Assembly: GCA_009731425.1 (NCBI GenBank)
Contig: AP018794.1
Coordinates: forward strand, 1,061,960 to 1,125,959
Direction of reading: 5' to 3'
Source of the DNA: Lachnospiraceae bacterium KM106-2
Lineage (GTDB): Bacteria; Bacillota; Clostridia; Lachnospirales; Lachnospiraceae
Length of the DNA stretch: 64,000 bases
Shown here: positions 41,663 to 48,498 of the stretch, piece after piece
Layout of the letters: each line of letters opens with the position of its first letter
Numbering within the stretch: position 1 is the stretch's first letter
Notes under the pieces: model-generated
The model's database searches: none
Seen by the model: only the letters and a program-made list of their open reading frames with translations
What the model was told of the DNA's origin: nothing
Position numbers and translations under genes: made by a program

Positions 41663-42148
41663 ATGAATAAGAAGTATGAGGAGATGGGAACCAATCTCCA
41701 TTGGATAAAAAAGATCTTATTTGCGGGTGTTTTCTTTCAGGAGAATCGATTACATGCCGTCTTTGATCGATATAATGATATGTCCGTAAAACAGTGGCTC
41801 TTGTTAGCGACTTGTCAGGCCTATGCTGATCCACCGGACTTATCTACCCTAGCAGAAACAATGGGATGTTCCCGTCAAAATGTAAAGAAGATCGCGGTTT
41901 GTTTAGAGCGAGATGGTTATGTTACATTAGAAAAATCACCGGATGATGCCAGGGCGTTATCAGTTAAGCGTACCGAAAAGGGGATTCAATATTCCAAAGA
42001 GAGAGAGGAATTTGGTAAAAAGGTTCACGAAGTACTTTATGAGGAGTTTACCGAGGAAGAGATCGAACAATATTATCGCTTATGGCTTAAGATGATGAAG
42101 GGAATCGATCACTTAGAAGATTATTTTAAAAAGACAAAAATGAATTAA
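41663..42148 (+). CDS. MarR-family transcriptional regulator
   Basis: This protein of about 161 residues has a winged helix: LSTLAETMGCSRQNVKKIAVCLERDG contains the recognition helix (CSRQNVKKIA), and the wing is KSPDDARALSVKRTEKG. The start at 41663 follows GGAGGTG (41652-41658). The promoter carries paired GTAAC-GTTAC palindromes, which are probably its own operators. The membrane-protein gene 22 bases downstream is the likely coregulated target. Confidence 0.9.
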   Translation: MNKKYEEMGTNLHWIKKILFAGVFFQENRLHAVFDRYNDMSVKQWLLLATCQAYADPPDLSTLAETMGCSRQNVKKIAVCLERDGYVTLEKSPDDARALSVKRTEKGIQYSKEREEFGKKVHEVLYEEFTEEEIEQYYRLWLKMMKGIDHLEDYFKKTKMN

Positions 42149-42170
42149 AGATGAAGGGGTGGGATGTAAT

Positions 42171-43040
42171 ATGAAAAGTATGAAAACAATAAAGATTTTA
42201 ACGGTGATTTCCATTATTTTAGCGGGCATTGTGTCGTTGATAGGAATATGCAGCAGTGGAATGAAACAATATAGTGATGTCACATCGGTATATGGAGAAA
42301 CGATCAAGCTATACAATAAAGGATTATACGCAAGAGATTCGGTCTCAATGGCGAATCAAGCCATTGCGCAAGATTTCATCACGATTGTTGTGGGAATTCC
42401 TCTTGTATTGCTATCGTTATATTTCATTAACAAGAGAAAAGCGAAAGGTCTCTTTTTATTAACTGGAACCATGGCATACATTCTCTATACATATACCTCA
42501 TATTCGTTCTTAATGATCTATAATCCACTGTACTTAGCTTATGTGGCAATCATGGCGATCAGTTTTTATGCATTTGTACTTTGTATCAAAGAGATTCTTC
42601 AAGAGGGAATCTGTAATTGTTTCACCGAACAGTTCCCGGTTAAAACATTAAGTAGGTTCCTTTGGGCGACTGGTTTCATCATAGGACTCATGTGGTTAGG
42701 CAGAATCATGCCATCGATCGTTAACCATACAGCACCATTCGGTTTGGAGCATTACTCCACATTAGGAGTACAATCGCTGGACTTAGGATTTATAGTTCCT
42801 GCTTGTTTTGTATCTGGATATTTGCTGAAAAAGAAGAATCAATGGGGTTATTTATTGTCCGTTGTAATCGTTTGTAAAGCGGTCACTATGGCTGCCGCAG
42901 TGAGTGCTATGGCGATCTTTATGCGGATCAATGGCGTTGTGGTAAGCAATGCAGAAATGGGTATCTTTCCGGCCATAATGATCATTTGTATCTATTTTAT
43001 GAGGCGATTATTTGGAGATATTAGAGATAGTGAATTTTAA
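42171..43040 (+). CDS. polytopic membrane protein of unknown function
   Basis: This protein of about 289 residues has eight predicted membrane segments, including IKILTVISIILAGIVSLIGI at the N-terminus, FITIVVGIPLVLLSLYFI, a central pair around 95-135, and three C-terminal helices. I do not recognise the family. The ATG at 42171 is chosen over an upstream GTG because of spacing from AAGGGGTGGG (42152-42161). It is the second gene behind the MarR promoter and ends at a terminator. Confidence 0.65.
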   Translation: MKSMKTIKILTVISIILAGIVSLIGICSSGMKQYSDVTSVYGETIKLYNKGLYARDSVSMANQAIAQDFITIVVGIPLVLLSLYFINKRKAKGLFLLTGTMAYILYTYTSYSFLMIYNPLYLAYVAIMAISFYAFVLCIKEILQEGICNCFTEQFPVKTLSRFLWATGFIIGLMWLGRIMPSIVNHTAPFGLEHYSTLGVQSLDLGFIVPACFVSGYLLKKKNQWGYLLSVVIVCKAVTMAAAVSAMAIFMRINGVVVSNAEMGIFPAIMIICIYFMRRLFGDIRDSEF

Positions 43041-43052
43041 GGTTAATTGCAA

Positions 43053-43091
43053 AAAGAACAAATCTATATCCAATAGGTTTGTTCTTTTTTT
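43053..43091 (+). terminator. terminator after the membrane-protein gene
   Basis: AGAACAAA (43055-43062) pairs with TTTGTTCT (43078-43085), with extra inner pairs, followed by a T tract. Copy 2 of the repeat RNA starts 7 bases later. Confidence 0.87.
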
Positions 43092-43097
43092 GATTGA

Positions 43098-43240
43098 TAG
43101 GAAAGTTCTCTGAACTCACCTATCAATTAAAAAAAGCTTTCTAAAGGAAGAAAGCCAAGATGCGCACTCACGTGGAAGGAAGGTATCACTTCGTGATCGC
43201 GTTTGATGCGGAGAGTTTGGCAAGCCAAACTCTTTTTTAT
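43098..43240 (+). ncRNA. hairpin-rich repeat RNA, copy 2
   Basis: This is the second copy of the element at 9483-9623, in the same orientation and with about six differences in 142 bases. All small hairpins are conserved. The changes C to T in CACGCGG and in the GTTCGACG arm convert pairs to G-U rather than breaking them. The last hairpin is a perfect terminator here (AGAGTTTGGC-AA-GCCAAACTCT followed by T). It again sits between a terminator and an unrelated gene. The MRTH... frame is open and continues into the following gene's leader, but the true start of that gene is at 43337. Confidence 0.65.
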
Positions 43241-43336
43241 TGTATTAGTTGCTTTTGCAGAGGAAGAGTGCTATATTGTAAGGAATATTATGTAATATAT
43301 ATCCGCATTATGGCAGATAAAAGGGGGAGAAATCAT

Positions 43337-44218
43337 ATGAAGAACAAATATCTTGTCGTAGTTGGTATCATTATTTGTGTACTACTGTGTAGTTGTAAAA
43401 ATACTTCTAATAAAACTTCCAAAAAGCAAGAAGTTGGTTATTATCTGACGATGGATGACTCTGAGTGGAATAAGTATGACACCACTTATTGTGGCTATTC
43501 GTCCAAAAAGAAATTTTTACAGCAAGGGGAAACCTATATAAAAGAGATGGAGAAAATAACAGGTTTACATAATTGGGAAGAGCGATATAGTCCCGAAAAA
43601 AAGAACTTAGAGATTAAGGTAGTTCTACAAGATGACACAGCTTCACATGCAAGAACATTGGGTAAAACAAAAGGTATCACGTTAAAGTCTTATTATTTTA
43701 GATATGGGGTGTCACCTTACGCTCACGAGTTAGCACATATATTTGCGGGACTAGGTAATAATGAAAGCTTATCGGAGGGATTTCCTTGCTATCTATCTGA
43801 TCAAGTGGGCTGCGTGGGAGTACACAATTTTGGAATCAATCCACATAAGTTAGCAACAATGTATATCAAGGAGAAACGATATCAAGAAGTATTGGATGCC
43901 ATCGGTATTGCAGGTCCACCAGAAAATGCAAGTCCGACGAGTACAGAAGGCAACTATCGTAGCGCTTATTATAACTGTAGTGATTCGTTTTGTACGTACC
44001 TAATTGAGAAGTATGGTATTCATAAATTCTTAAAATTGTATCAGAGTGATCAGGGGCTAGATGCATATCAAAAAGTATATGGGAAGACAGTTGTAACACT
44101 AAAGGCAGATTGGAGTGCCTATATTAAGAACTATCCTGTACAGTTCACGAAAAAGGAAGTTAATCAACAGATCAGGAAGGTATTAATAAAATATCATTAT
44201 CCGCTTAGTAGTAAGTAG
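43337..44218 (+). CDS. lipoprotein zinc metallopeptidase (HExxH)
   Basis: This protein of about 293 residues has a lipoprotein signal (hydrophobic 5-18, lipobox LCSC with Cys20). The gluzincin-like active site is YAHELAHIFAGLG (His130, Glu131, His134), with a downstream glutamate in LSEGFPCYLS (Glu147) as likely third ligand. The C-terminal part contains CTYLIEKYGIHKFLKLYQ, seen in peptidases of the MA clan. I place the start at 43337 behind GGGGGAG (43323-43329). The in-frame extension upstream comes from the RNA repeat. It would act at the cell surface on an unknown protein substrate. Confidence 0.78.
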   Translation: MKNKYLVVVGIIICVLLCSCKNTSNKTSKKQEVGYYLTMDDSEWNKYDTTYCGYSSKKKFLQQGETYIKEMEKITGLHNWEERYSPEKKNLEIKVVLQDDTASHARTLGKTKGITLKSYYFRYGVSPYAHELAHIFAGLGNNESLSEGFPCYLSDQVGCVGVHNFGINPHKLATMYIKEKRYQEVLDAIGIAGPPENASPTSTEGNYRSAYYNCSDSFCTYLIEKYGIHKFLKLYQSDQGLDAYQKVYGKTVVTLKADWSAYIKNYPVQFTKKEVNQQIRKVLIKYHYPLSSK

Positions 44219-44274
44219 GATAGTTCAAATAGATCAATAAAATAGTAATTTAAAGAGTGAGTTGAAATGAAATC

Positions 44275-44883
44275 ATGAAAAAAATTATTACAATCCAACA
44301 TACGCAATCGATTCATCATACCAATGGTATGGTTGGTTCTTGGACAGATTGGGAATTAACCCAATTAGGAATGGAACAAGCAAAAAATATAGGAAAACGA
44401 TTAATGAATGAATTAGCAGGAAATCAGTTTGTAATGTATTCATCGGATTTAAAACGTGCAAAGCAAACTGCGGATTATGTGGCAAATTATTTGGGGATTA
44501 CACCTGTTCTGCGAAAAGAACTAAGAGAACGAAATCTAGGAAAGTGCTGCGGAAAATCTGTGAAATGGCTGAAAGATAATTTAGAAATGCAAGAAAGAAC
44601 AATTGATGATAGATTGTTTTCAGATGCGGAAAGCCGCAGAGATGAGTGGAATAGATTAAAACCGTTCTTTGATGAGATCATGACAAATGATGAAAACAAT
44701 ATTATTATCGTTTCCCATGGAGATTTGTTGAGTGTGTTCAATACGATGTTTATGGGACTAAATATTGAGAGTATGGATCAGTTTGAAATATTTGGATTGC
44801 CAGGAGGGGTATCCTGTATGCTTGATAATGAGGAAGGAAAAAGATTTATTAAAAAGGTTAGTGATATGTCTTATGTAAAATAA
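44275..44883 (+). CDS. histidine phosphatase-family protein with QHT motif
   Basis: This 202-residue protein is of the phosphoglycerate-mutase-like fold. The N-terminal motif that is normally RHGxT reads IQHTQSIHH, so the histidine nucleophile is kept but the arginine is replaced by Gln and the glycine by Thr. The second histidine motif VSHGDLLSVF and SSDLKRAKQTADYV are intact. The phosphate pocket is therefore altered, and activity may be changed. I recall similar IQHTQS proteins in clostridia, so this is probably a subfamily feature rather than damage. The gene stands alone. Confidence 0.83.
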   Translation: MKKIITIQHTQSIHHTNGMVGSWTDWELTQLGMEQAKNIGKRLMNELAGNQFVMYSSDLKRAKQTADYVANYLGITPVLRKELRERNLGKCCGKSVKWLKDNLEMQERTIDDRLFSDAESRRDEWNRLKPFFDEIMTNDENNIIIVSHGDLLSVFNTMFMGLNIESMDQFEIFGLPGGVSCMLDNEEGKRFIKKVSDMSYVK

Positions 44884-44944
44884 ATGGTCGTAATTCAAGA
44901 ATACAGAATAAAAGAGGAATACTCTTAGGGAAAGGAATCGTCAA

Positions 44945-45688
44945 ATGTCACATAAGAAGAAGTATATACGCGATTATATTATTTATCAGAAAATGATTGT
45001 CGTATGGATCGTAGTTACGATAGGAGTCTCTTTTGTTGCACCATTAAAGAATTTCATCCTACAATGGATTATTGATTCAGGCAGCAAAGAAAGGGCTTTA
45101 AAGTATCTTTGTTTCGGCATTCTTATCATATGTACAAGTCACATATTAGAACTATTATGTCGGAATCTCTATACGTTGTTAGAATGCAAAGCATCAAATG
45201 AGATCCGTAATGCAGTGATACATAACGCCTTATTACGTAGTATTGAAGATTATGAGAAGCAGGAGGATTCTGCATATATCTCCACATTAACAACCGATAT
45301 GCGTACGATCTGTGATGATTATTTTAACGCTATCTTTAATATTATCTTTTTTGGTGACATCATGTTATGTTCCCTCGGAATGTATGCTTATATTAGTCCA
45401 TTGATGTTACTTGTTGTGGTAGGGATCAGTATTGTGCCGATCCTTGCGCCAAAATTCTTAAGTAACAGTCTAAGAGAATCAAGGCAGAAATTTTCAGATG
45501 AGATGAAGTCTTACACCCAAACGATTAAAGAGCTTCTTGGTGGATTTGAAACCATTCATTTATTCCAAGTTAAGAGGGAATATGAGAAAGGACACGAAAA
45601 GGAATCAAAAGCGAATGCAGATGTAGAGGCTTCATTTTCTAAAAGTCTTAACAAAACAATCGTTGGAACTTCGTTTATTAGTCAATGA
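44945..45688 (+). CDS. ABC exporter, N-terminal transmembrane part (split by frameshift)
   Basis: This 247-residue reading frame contains the first four membrane helices of a type I ABC exporter and stops at TGA (45686-45688). The sequence continues in the next frame from an overlapping ATG at 45685, where the remaining helices and ATPase follow. Together they give about 563 residues, the normal length of a half-transporter. A one-base loss in the AA run of CAATGACC is the simplest explanation. The ATGA overlap could still allow coupled translation into two chains. Confidence 0.8.
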   Translation: MSHKKKYIRDYIIYQKMIVVWIVVTIGVSFVAPLKNFILQWIIDSGSKERALKYLCFGILIICTSHILELLCRNLYTLLECKASNEIRNAVIHNALLRSIEDYEKQEDSAYISTLTTDMRTICDDYFNAIFNIIFFGDIMLCSLGMYAYISPLMLLVVVGISIVPILAPKFLSNSLRESRQKFSDEMKSYTQTIKELLGGFETIHLFQVKREYEKGHEKESKANADVEASFSKSLNKTIVGTSFISQ

Positions 45689-46635
45689 CCTTTTATATCG
45701 TTACTTTATTCGGAATGTTTCTTGTGTTTGATGGTAGGATCAGCATGGGTGCCATGGTTACTGCAGCCAATCTAGCGAATTTTGTAATTCAGCCCTGTCA
45801 GATGCTCATACAAAACTATGCAAAGTTAAAGGCGACAAAAGGAATTAGAGAAAAAGTCGAACAGATGATAAATGAGCATAAAGAGATAGAAGATCAAAAC
45901 ATTCAGATCGATTCTGTAGATGAGGTGTCATTATCCCATGTATCCTTTTCTTATCCTGAGAGTCAAAATGAAGTGTTATCGGATATTACAATCAAGATTC
46001 ATAAGAATGAGAAAATAGCAGTAGTAGGGGCTAGCGGATGTGGAAAATCAACGATTGCAAGGCTATTATGCCAATATTACCAGAGAAATAGTGGTACAAT
46101 GAATATAAATGATGTTGATATCGATCATATCGATACACAATCACTGTACTCCAAAATCGGATACATCTCACAAAGGACGTTTCTATTTCGTGATACGATA
46201 AGAAATAATATCTGTTTGTATCAGAGCTTTTCAGATGATGAGATAGAGAAAGCCGTTTCCATGTCAGGCTTAAGTGAATATGTTCACAGTTTACCAGACG
46301 GACTGGATACCATGATCAATGAAAATGGGAAAAATGTATCGGGCGGTCAGATGCAACGTATCGGCATAGCTAGATTATTAATTCGAGAGTATAACTTAAT
46401 GATTGCAGATGAAATTACAGCTAACCTGGATGTTAAAACGACAGAAGATATTATGAATAAGCTATTTGATCTTAAGTGTATGATGATCGTAATTACCCAT
46501 GACGTGAATGGAGAATTTATGAATCGGTTTGATAAAATCTATCAGATTGATCGTGGTGTGGCTTATGAACGTGTCAAATATAGAGTATATGGAGGAGAAA
46601 AACGAAATGAAACTGATCAAACACCCAACTTTTGA
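45685..46635 (+). CDS. ABC exporter, C-terminal part with ATPase (split by frameshift)
   Basis: This 316-residue frame continues the exporter with the last two helices (TFYIVTLFGMFLVFDGR, MGAMVTAANLANFVI) and a complete nucleotide-binding domain: Walker A GASGCGKST, Q loop YISQRTFLF, signature VSGGQMQRIGIARLL, Walker B NLMIADEITANLD and H-loop ITHD. The ATPase is intact, so the split affects the membrane domain only. No dedicated ribosome-binding site is seen before the ATG. Expression would depend on coupling to the upstream frame. The substrate is unknown. Confidence 0.82.
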   Translation: MTFYIVTLFGMFLVFDGRISMGAMVTAANLANFVIQPCQMLIQNYAKLKATKGIREKVEQMINEHKEIEDQNIQIDSVDEVSLSHVSFSYPESQNEVLSDITIKIHKNEKIAVVGASGCGKSTIARLLCQYYQRNSGTMNINDVDIDHIDTQSLYSKIGYISQRTFLFRDTIRNNICLYQSFSDDEIEKAVSMSGLSEYVHSLPDGLDTMINENGKNVSGGQMQRIGIARLLIREYNLMIADEITANLDVKTTEDIMNKLFDLKCMMIVITHDVNGEFMNRFDKIYQIDRGVAYERVKYRVYGGEKRNETDQTPNF

Positions 46636-46662
46636 GACTTGAATATTAAGGTATACAAATAT

Positions 46663-46706
46663 AACCCAATAATCAATGGGTTTGAAGAGTTATTGATCAT
46701 TGGGTT
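46663..46706 (+). terminator. hairpin after the ABC exporter
   Basis: AACCCAATAATCAAT (46663-46677) pairs with ATTGATCATTGGGTT (46692-46706) with one mismatch. It is followed by an AT-rich but interrupted T stretch. Confidence 0.7.
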
Positions 46707-46779
46707 AGTTTATAATTAAATTTTATAAAATATCTTTTAACAACAAGGTAGGACTAAAGGAATCATAAAAATTACAAGA

Positions 46780-46977
46780 TTACTTTTTCCTAATTTCACT
46801 TATTATGAATTGAGTACAAAGACTAATATATACAATTAATAAGGCTATGTGAATCTGTAATTCTTCTATGATATTTCCTGAAAAAGAAGAAAAACATCCA
46901 GCTATGTATCTTATAATAAAATATGCTATAAAGTAGCTAATTAGAGTAGAGATTGTAACTATAAATTTATTCTTCAT
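46780..46977 (-). CDS. small membrane protein, 65 residues
   Basis: This short protein has two hydrophobic helices (IVTISTLISYFIAYFIIRY and IHIALLIVYISLCTQFII) and a basic C-terminus. AAAGGAG precedes the ATG on the minus strand at proper spacing. It is the last gene of a minus-strand set headed by the XRE regulator at 47686. No family was recognised. Confidence 0.6.
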   Translation of the reverse strand: MKNKFIVTISTLISYFIAYFIIRYIAGCFSSFSGNIIEELQIHIALLIVYISLCTQFIISEIRKK

Positions 46978-47054
46978 TGTAGACTCCTTTATCTAAATTT
47001 ATAAAAACTTGCGGTAGATTAGTTAATTTATGAGACCATTTTTTATGTAATGGA

Positions 47055-47471
47055 TTATAGTTTTTTCTCATAGTAGATAAGGGCGATAAAATGAATTACA
47101 AATGTAAGAAATACTATGAGACCGATAGGGATTAAGAATGTTATAAATACTTCATTATTTGTGTAGTAATAAATAAGCATGAGCAGTATTTCACTGATAA
47201 TTAAAATATATTGGATAATTGAAAAAGTAAGACTCTTAGAGTAGGAATCAATTAATTTATTGCGTTCATCATGAATTTCATCTTGAATTTTTTCCATATC
47301 ATCAGAAGAAAAACTTTCAGAAATGGTGAATATTCCACCAATAAAACTAATTATTGCAAATAAACAACGCTGCACGGTGAATTTATCTAGCAGGATTAAT
47401 GCTACAAGACCTAAACCTAAGATTAGCCATAGTAGCCCGTTGATAAAGTGTTTAATACTGTATATTTTCAT
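47055..47471 (-). CDS. membrane protein of the XRE-linked operon, DUF2178-like
   Basis: This protein of about 138 residues has four predicted membrane segments in two pairs and a cytoplasmic loop with DMEKIQDEIHDERNKLIDSYS between them. This layout (DERxxxIxxxS between helix pairs) is typical of small proteins encoded next to XRE-type regulators, including DUF2178. The ATG at 47471 follows TTGGAGG (minus strand) and overlaps the regulator stop by four bases. A longer frame starting at 47507 lacks such a site. Confidence 0.68.
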   Translation of the reverse strand: MKIYSIKHFINGLLWLILGLGLVALILLDKFTVQRCLFAIISFIGGIFTISESFSSDDMEKIQDEIHDERNKLIDSYSKSLTFSIIQYILIISEILLMLIYYYTNNEVFITFLIPIGLIVFLTFVIHFIALIYYEKKL

Positions 47472-47686
47472 TTCTTTTCCTCCAATTCTAGGTTCTCTTG
47501 TAAGCAATATAGCTCTTCGATAGTAATGTTGAAAACAAGCGCTATTTTATAGGCTAATAGTAAAGATGGATTATATTGCTCACGTTCTAATGAAATTATC
47601 GTTCTTGAAGATACATGAACTAATTTTGCGAGTTCTGCTTGTGTCATACCTGATGATTTTCTTAAAAGTTTAACTTTATTCTTCAA
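47468..47686 (-). CDS. XRE-family transcriptional regulator
   Basis: This 72-residue protein is almost entirely a helix-turn-helix: VKLLRKSSGMTQAELAKLVHVSSRTIISLEREQYNPSL, cited here as MTQAELAKLVHVSSRTIISL. It starts with TTG at 47686 behind AGGAGG. It overlaps the next gene by four bases. Small regulators of this form are commonly paired with integral membrane proteins and control their own operon. The palindrome in its promoter is a probable operator. Confidence 0.88.
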   Translation of the reverse strand: MKNKVKLLRKSSGMTQAELAKLVHVSSRTIISLEREQYNPSLLLAYKIALVFNITIEELYCLQENLELEEKK

Positions 47687-47716
47687 TAGATATCAGGACC
47701 TCCTTTTGACAAAATG

Positions 47717-47759
47717 TGAAGCATACTTCATATTACATCTATGAGATAAGGAAAGTCAA
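47717..47759 (-). promoter_or_regulatory. promoter and operator of the XRE operon
   Basis: On the minus strand, TTGACT (47754-47759) and TAATAT (47730-47735) are 18 bases apart. A palindrome TGAAG-CATA-CTTCA (47717-47730) overlaps the start site and is a likely binding site for the regulator. Confidence 0.7.
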
Positions 47760-47854
47760 TCATAATAAGTAAATTTCATGACAAATACTAGTATATGATA
47801 TAATGAGAGCAGTATATTTATTAGTCATAGCAATGATTAAGGGGGAAAGCAGTA

Positions 47855-48364
47855 ATGTATGTAAAAGAACTTGAAGAGAACGATCTGTTATTGTTAAAGA
47901 AAAGGAGAGAGAAGATTAGACAATTTCAGGAGCAAGGAATCTGTTTTTCTTGCCAAAATTTTATTACAGGAGAGATCTTTCCAGATGAAGGGCTAATTAT
48001 TTATGAGGATGAGTTGGTACGATGTCAATTTGAAAAGTTCCCAAGAGTAACGGGGCAGACAATAATAGTATCAAAACAACATTACGAAGATATATCTGAA
48101 ATGCCAATTGAACTCGGAACACACATTCTTAAAATATCCCAAGAGATTATTAAATTACATAAACAGATATTAGGTGCAGAAAAAGTATATTTATGTACGA
48201 TTTGCGATGGAAAACGAAATCATCTACATTTTCAGTTATTTCCAAGACTAAAAGGAGATTCCATAGGATATCAGAATTTTGCTAAACCAGAGGGAATCCT
48301 TGTAGATTATAAAACAGAAGCTGATTTGTATAGAGATGCCTTGAATCATATTTTTAATACATAA
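47855..48364 (+). CDS. HIT-domain protein
   Basis: This 169-residue protein is related to the histidine triad family. It shows the strand VRCQFEKFPRVTGQTIIVSKQHYEDIS and the catalytic-like segment NHLHFQLFPRLKG, a HxHxQ variant as in GalT-type members. A CFSC and a CTIC pair could bind a metal. It would hydrolyse or transfer nucleotides. The C-terminal segment PEGILVDYKTEADLYRDALN is also found in the small ORF at 52606, indicating a second damaged copy. The gene ends at a terminator. Confidence 0.82.
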   Translation: MYVKELEENDLLLLKKRREKIRQFQEQGICFSCQNFITGEIFPDEGLIIYEDELVRCQFEKFPRVTGQTIIVSKQHYEDISEMPIELGTHILKISQEIIKLHKQILGAEKVYLCTICDGKRNHLHFQLFPRLKGDSIGYQNFAKPEGILVDYKTEADLYRDALNHIFNT

Positions 48365-48391
48365 TACGACATTAAGCTTATTGCAACTTCA

Positions 48392-48427
48392 AGAGACCAC
48401 TAGAAACATGTGGTCTCTATTTTTTTC
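48392..48427 (+). terminator. terminator after the HIT gene
   Basis: AGAGACCAC (48392-48400) pairs perfectly with GTGGTCTCT (48410-48418), followed by ATTTTTTTT. Confidence 0.92.
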
Positions 48428-48498
48428 GCCTTAATGTTTAGACCGTCCGAAAGTGATCCATAATGTTAGATAAAAAAAGAGGAAGGTAAAAAGGGCGG

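Noticed and set aside
43160-44218. Longer form of the metallopeptidase starting at 43160
   Set aside because: The first 59 codons come from the repeat RNA and its terminator. GGGGGAG and a lipoprotein signal peptide place the start at 43337.
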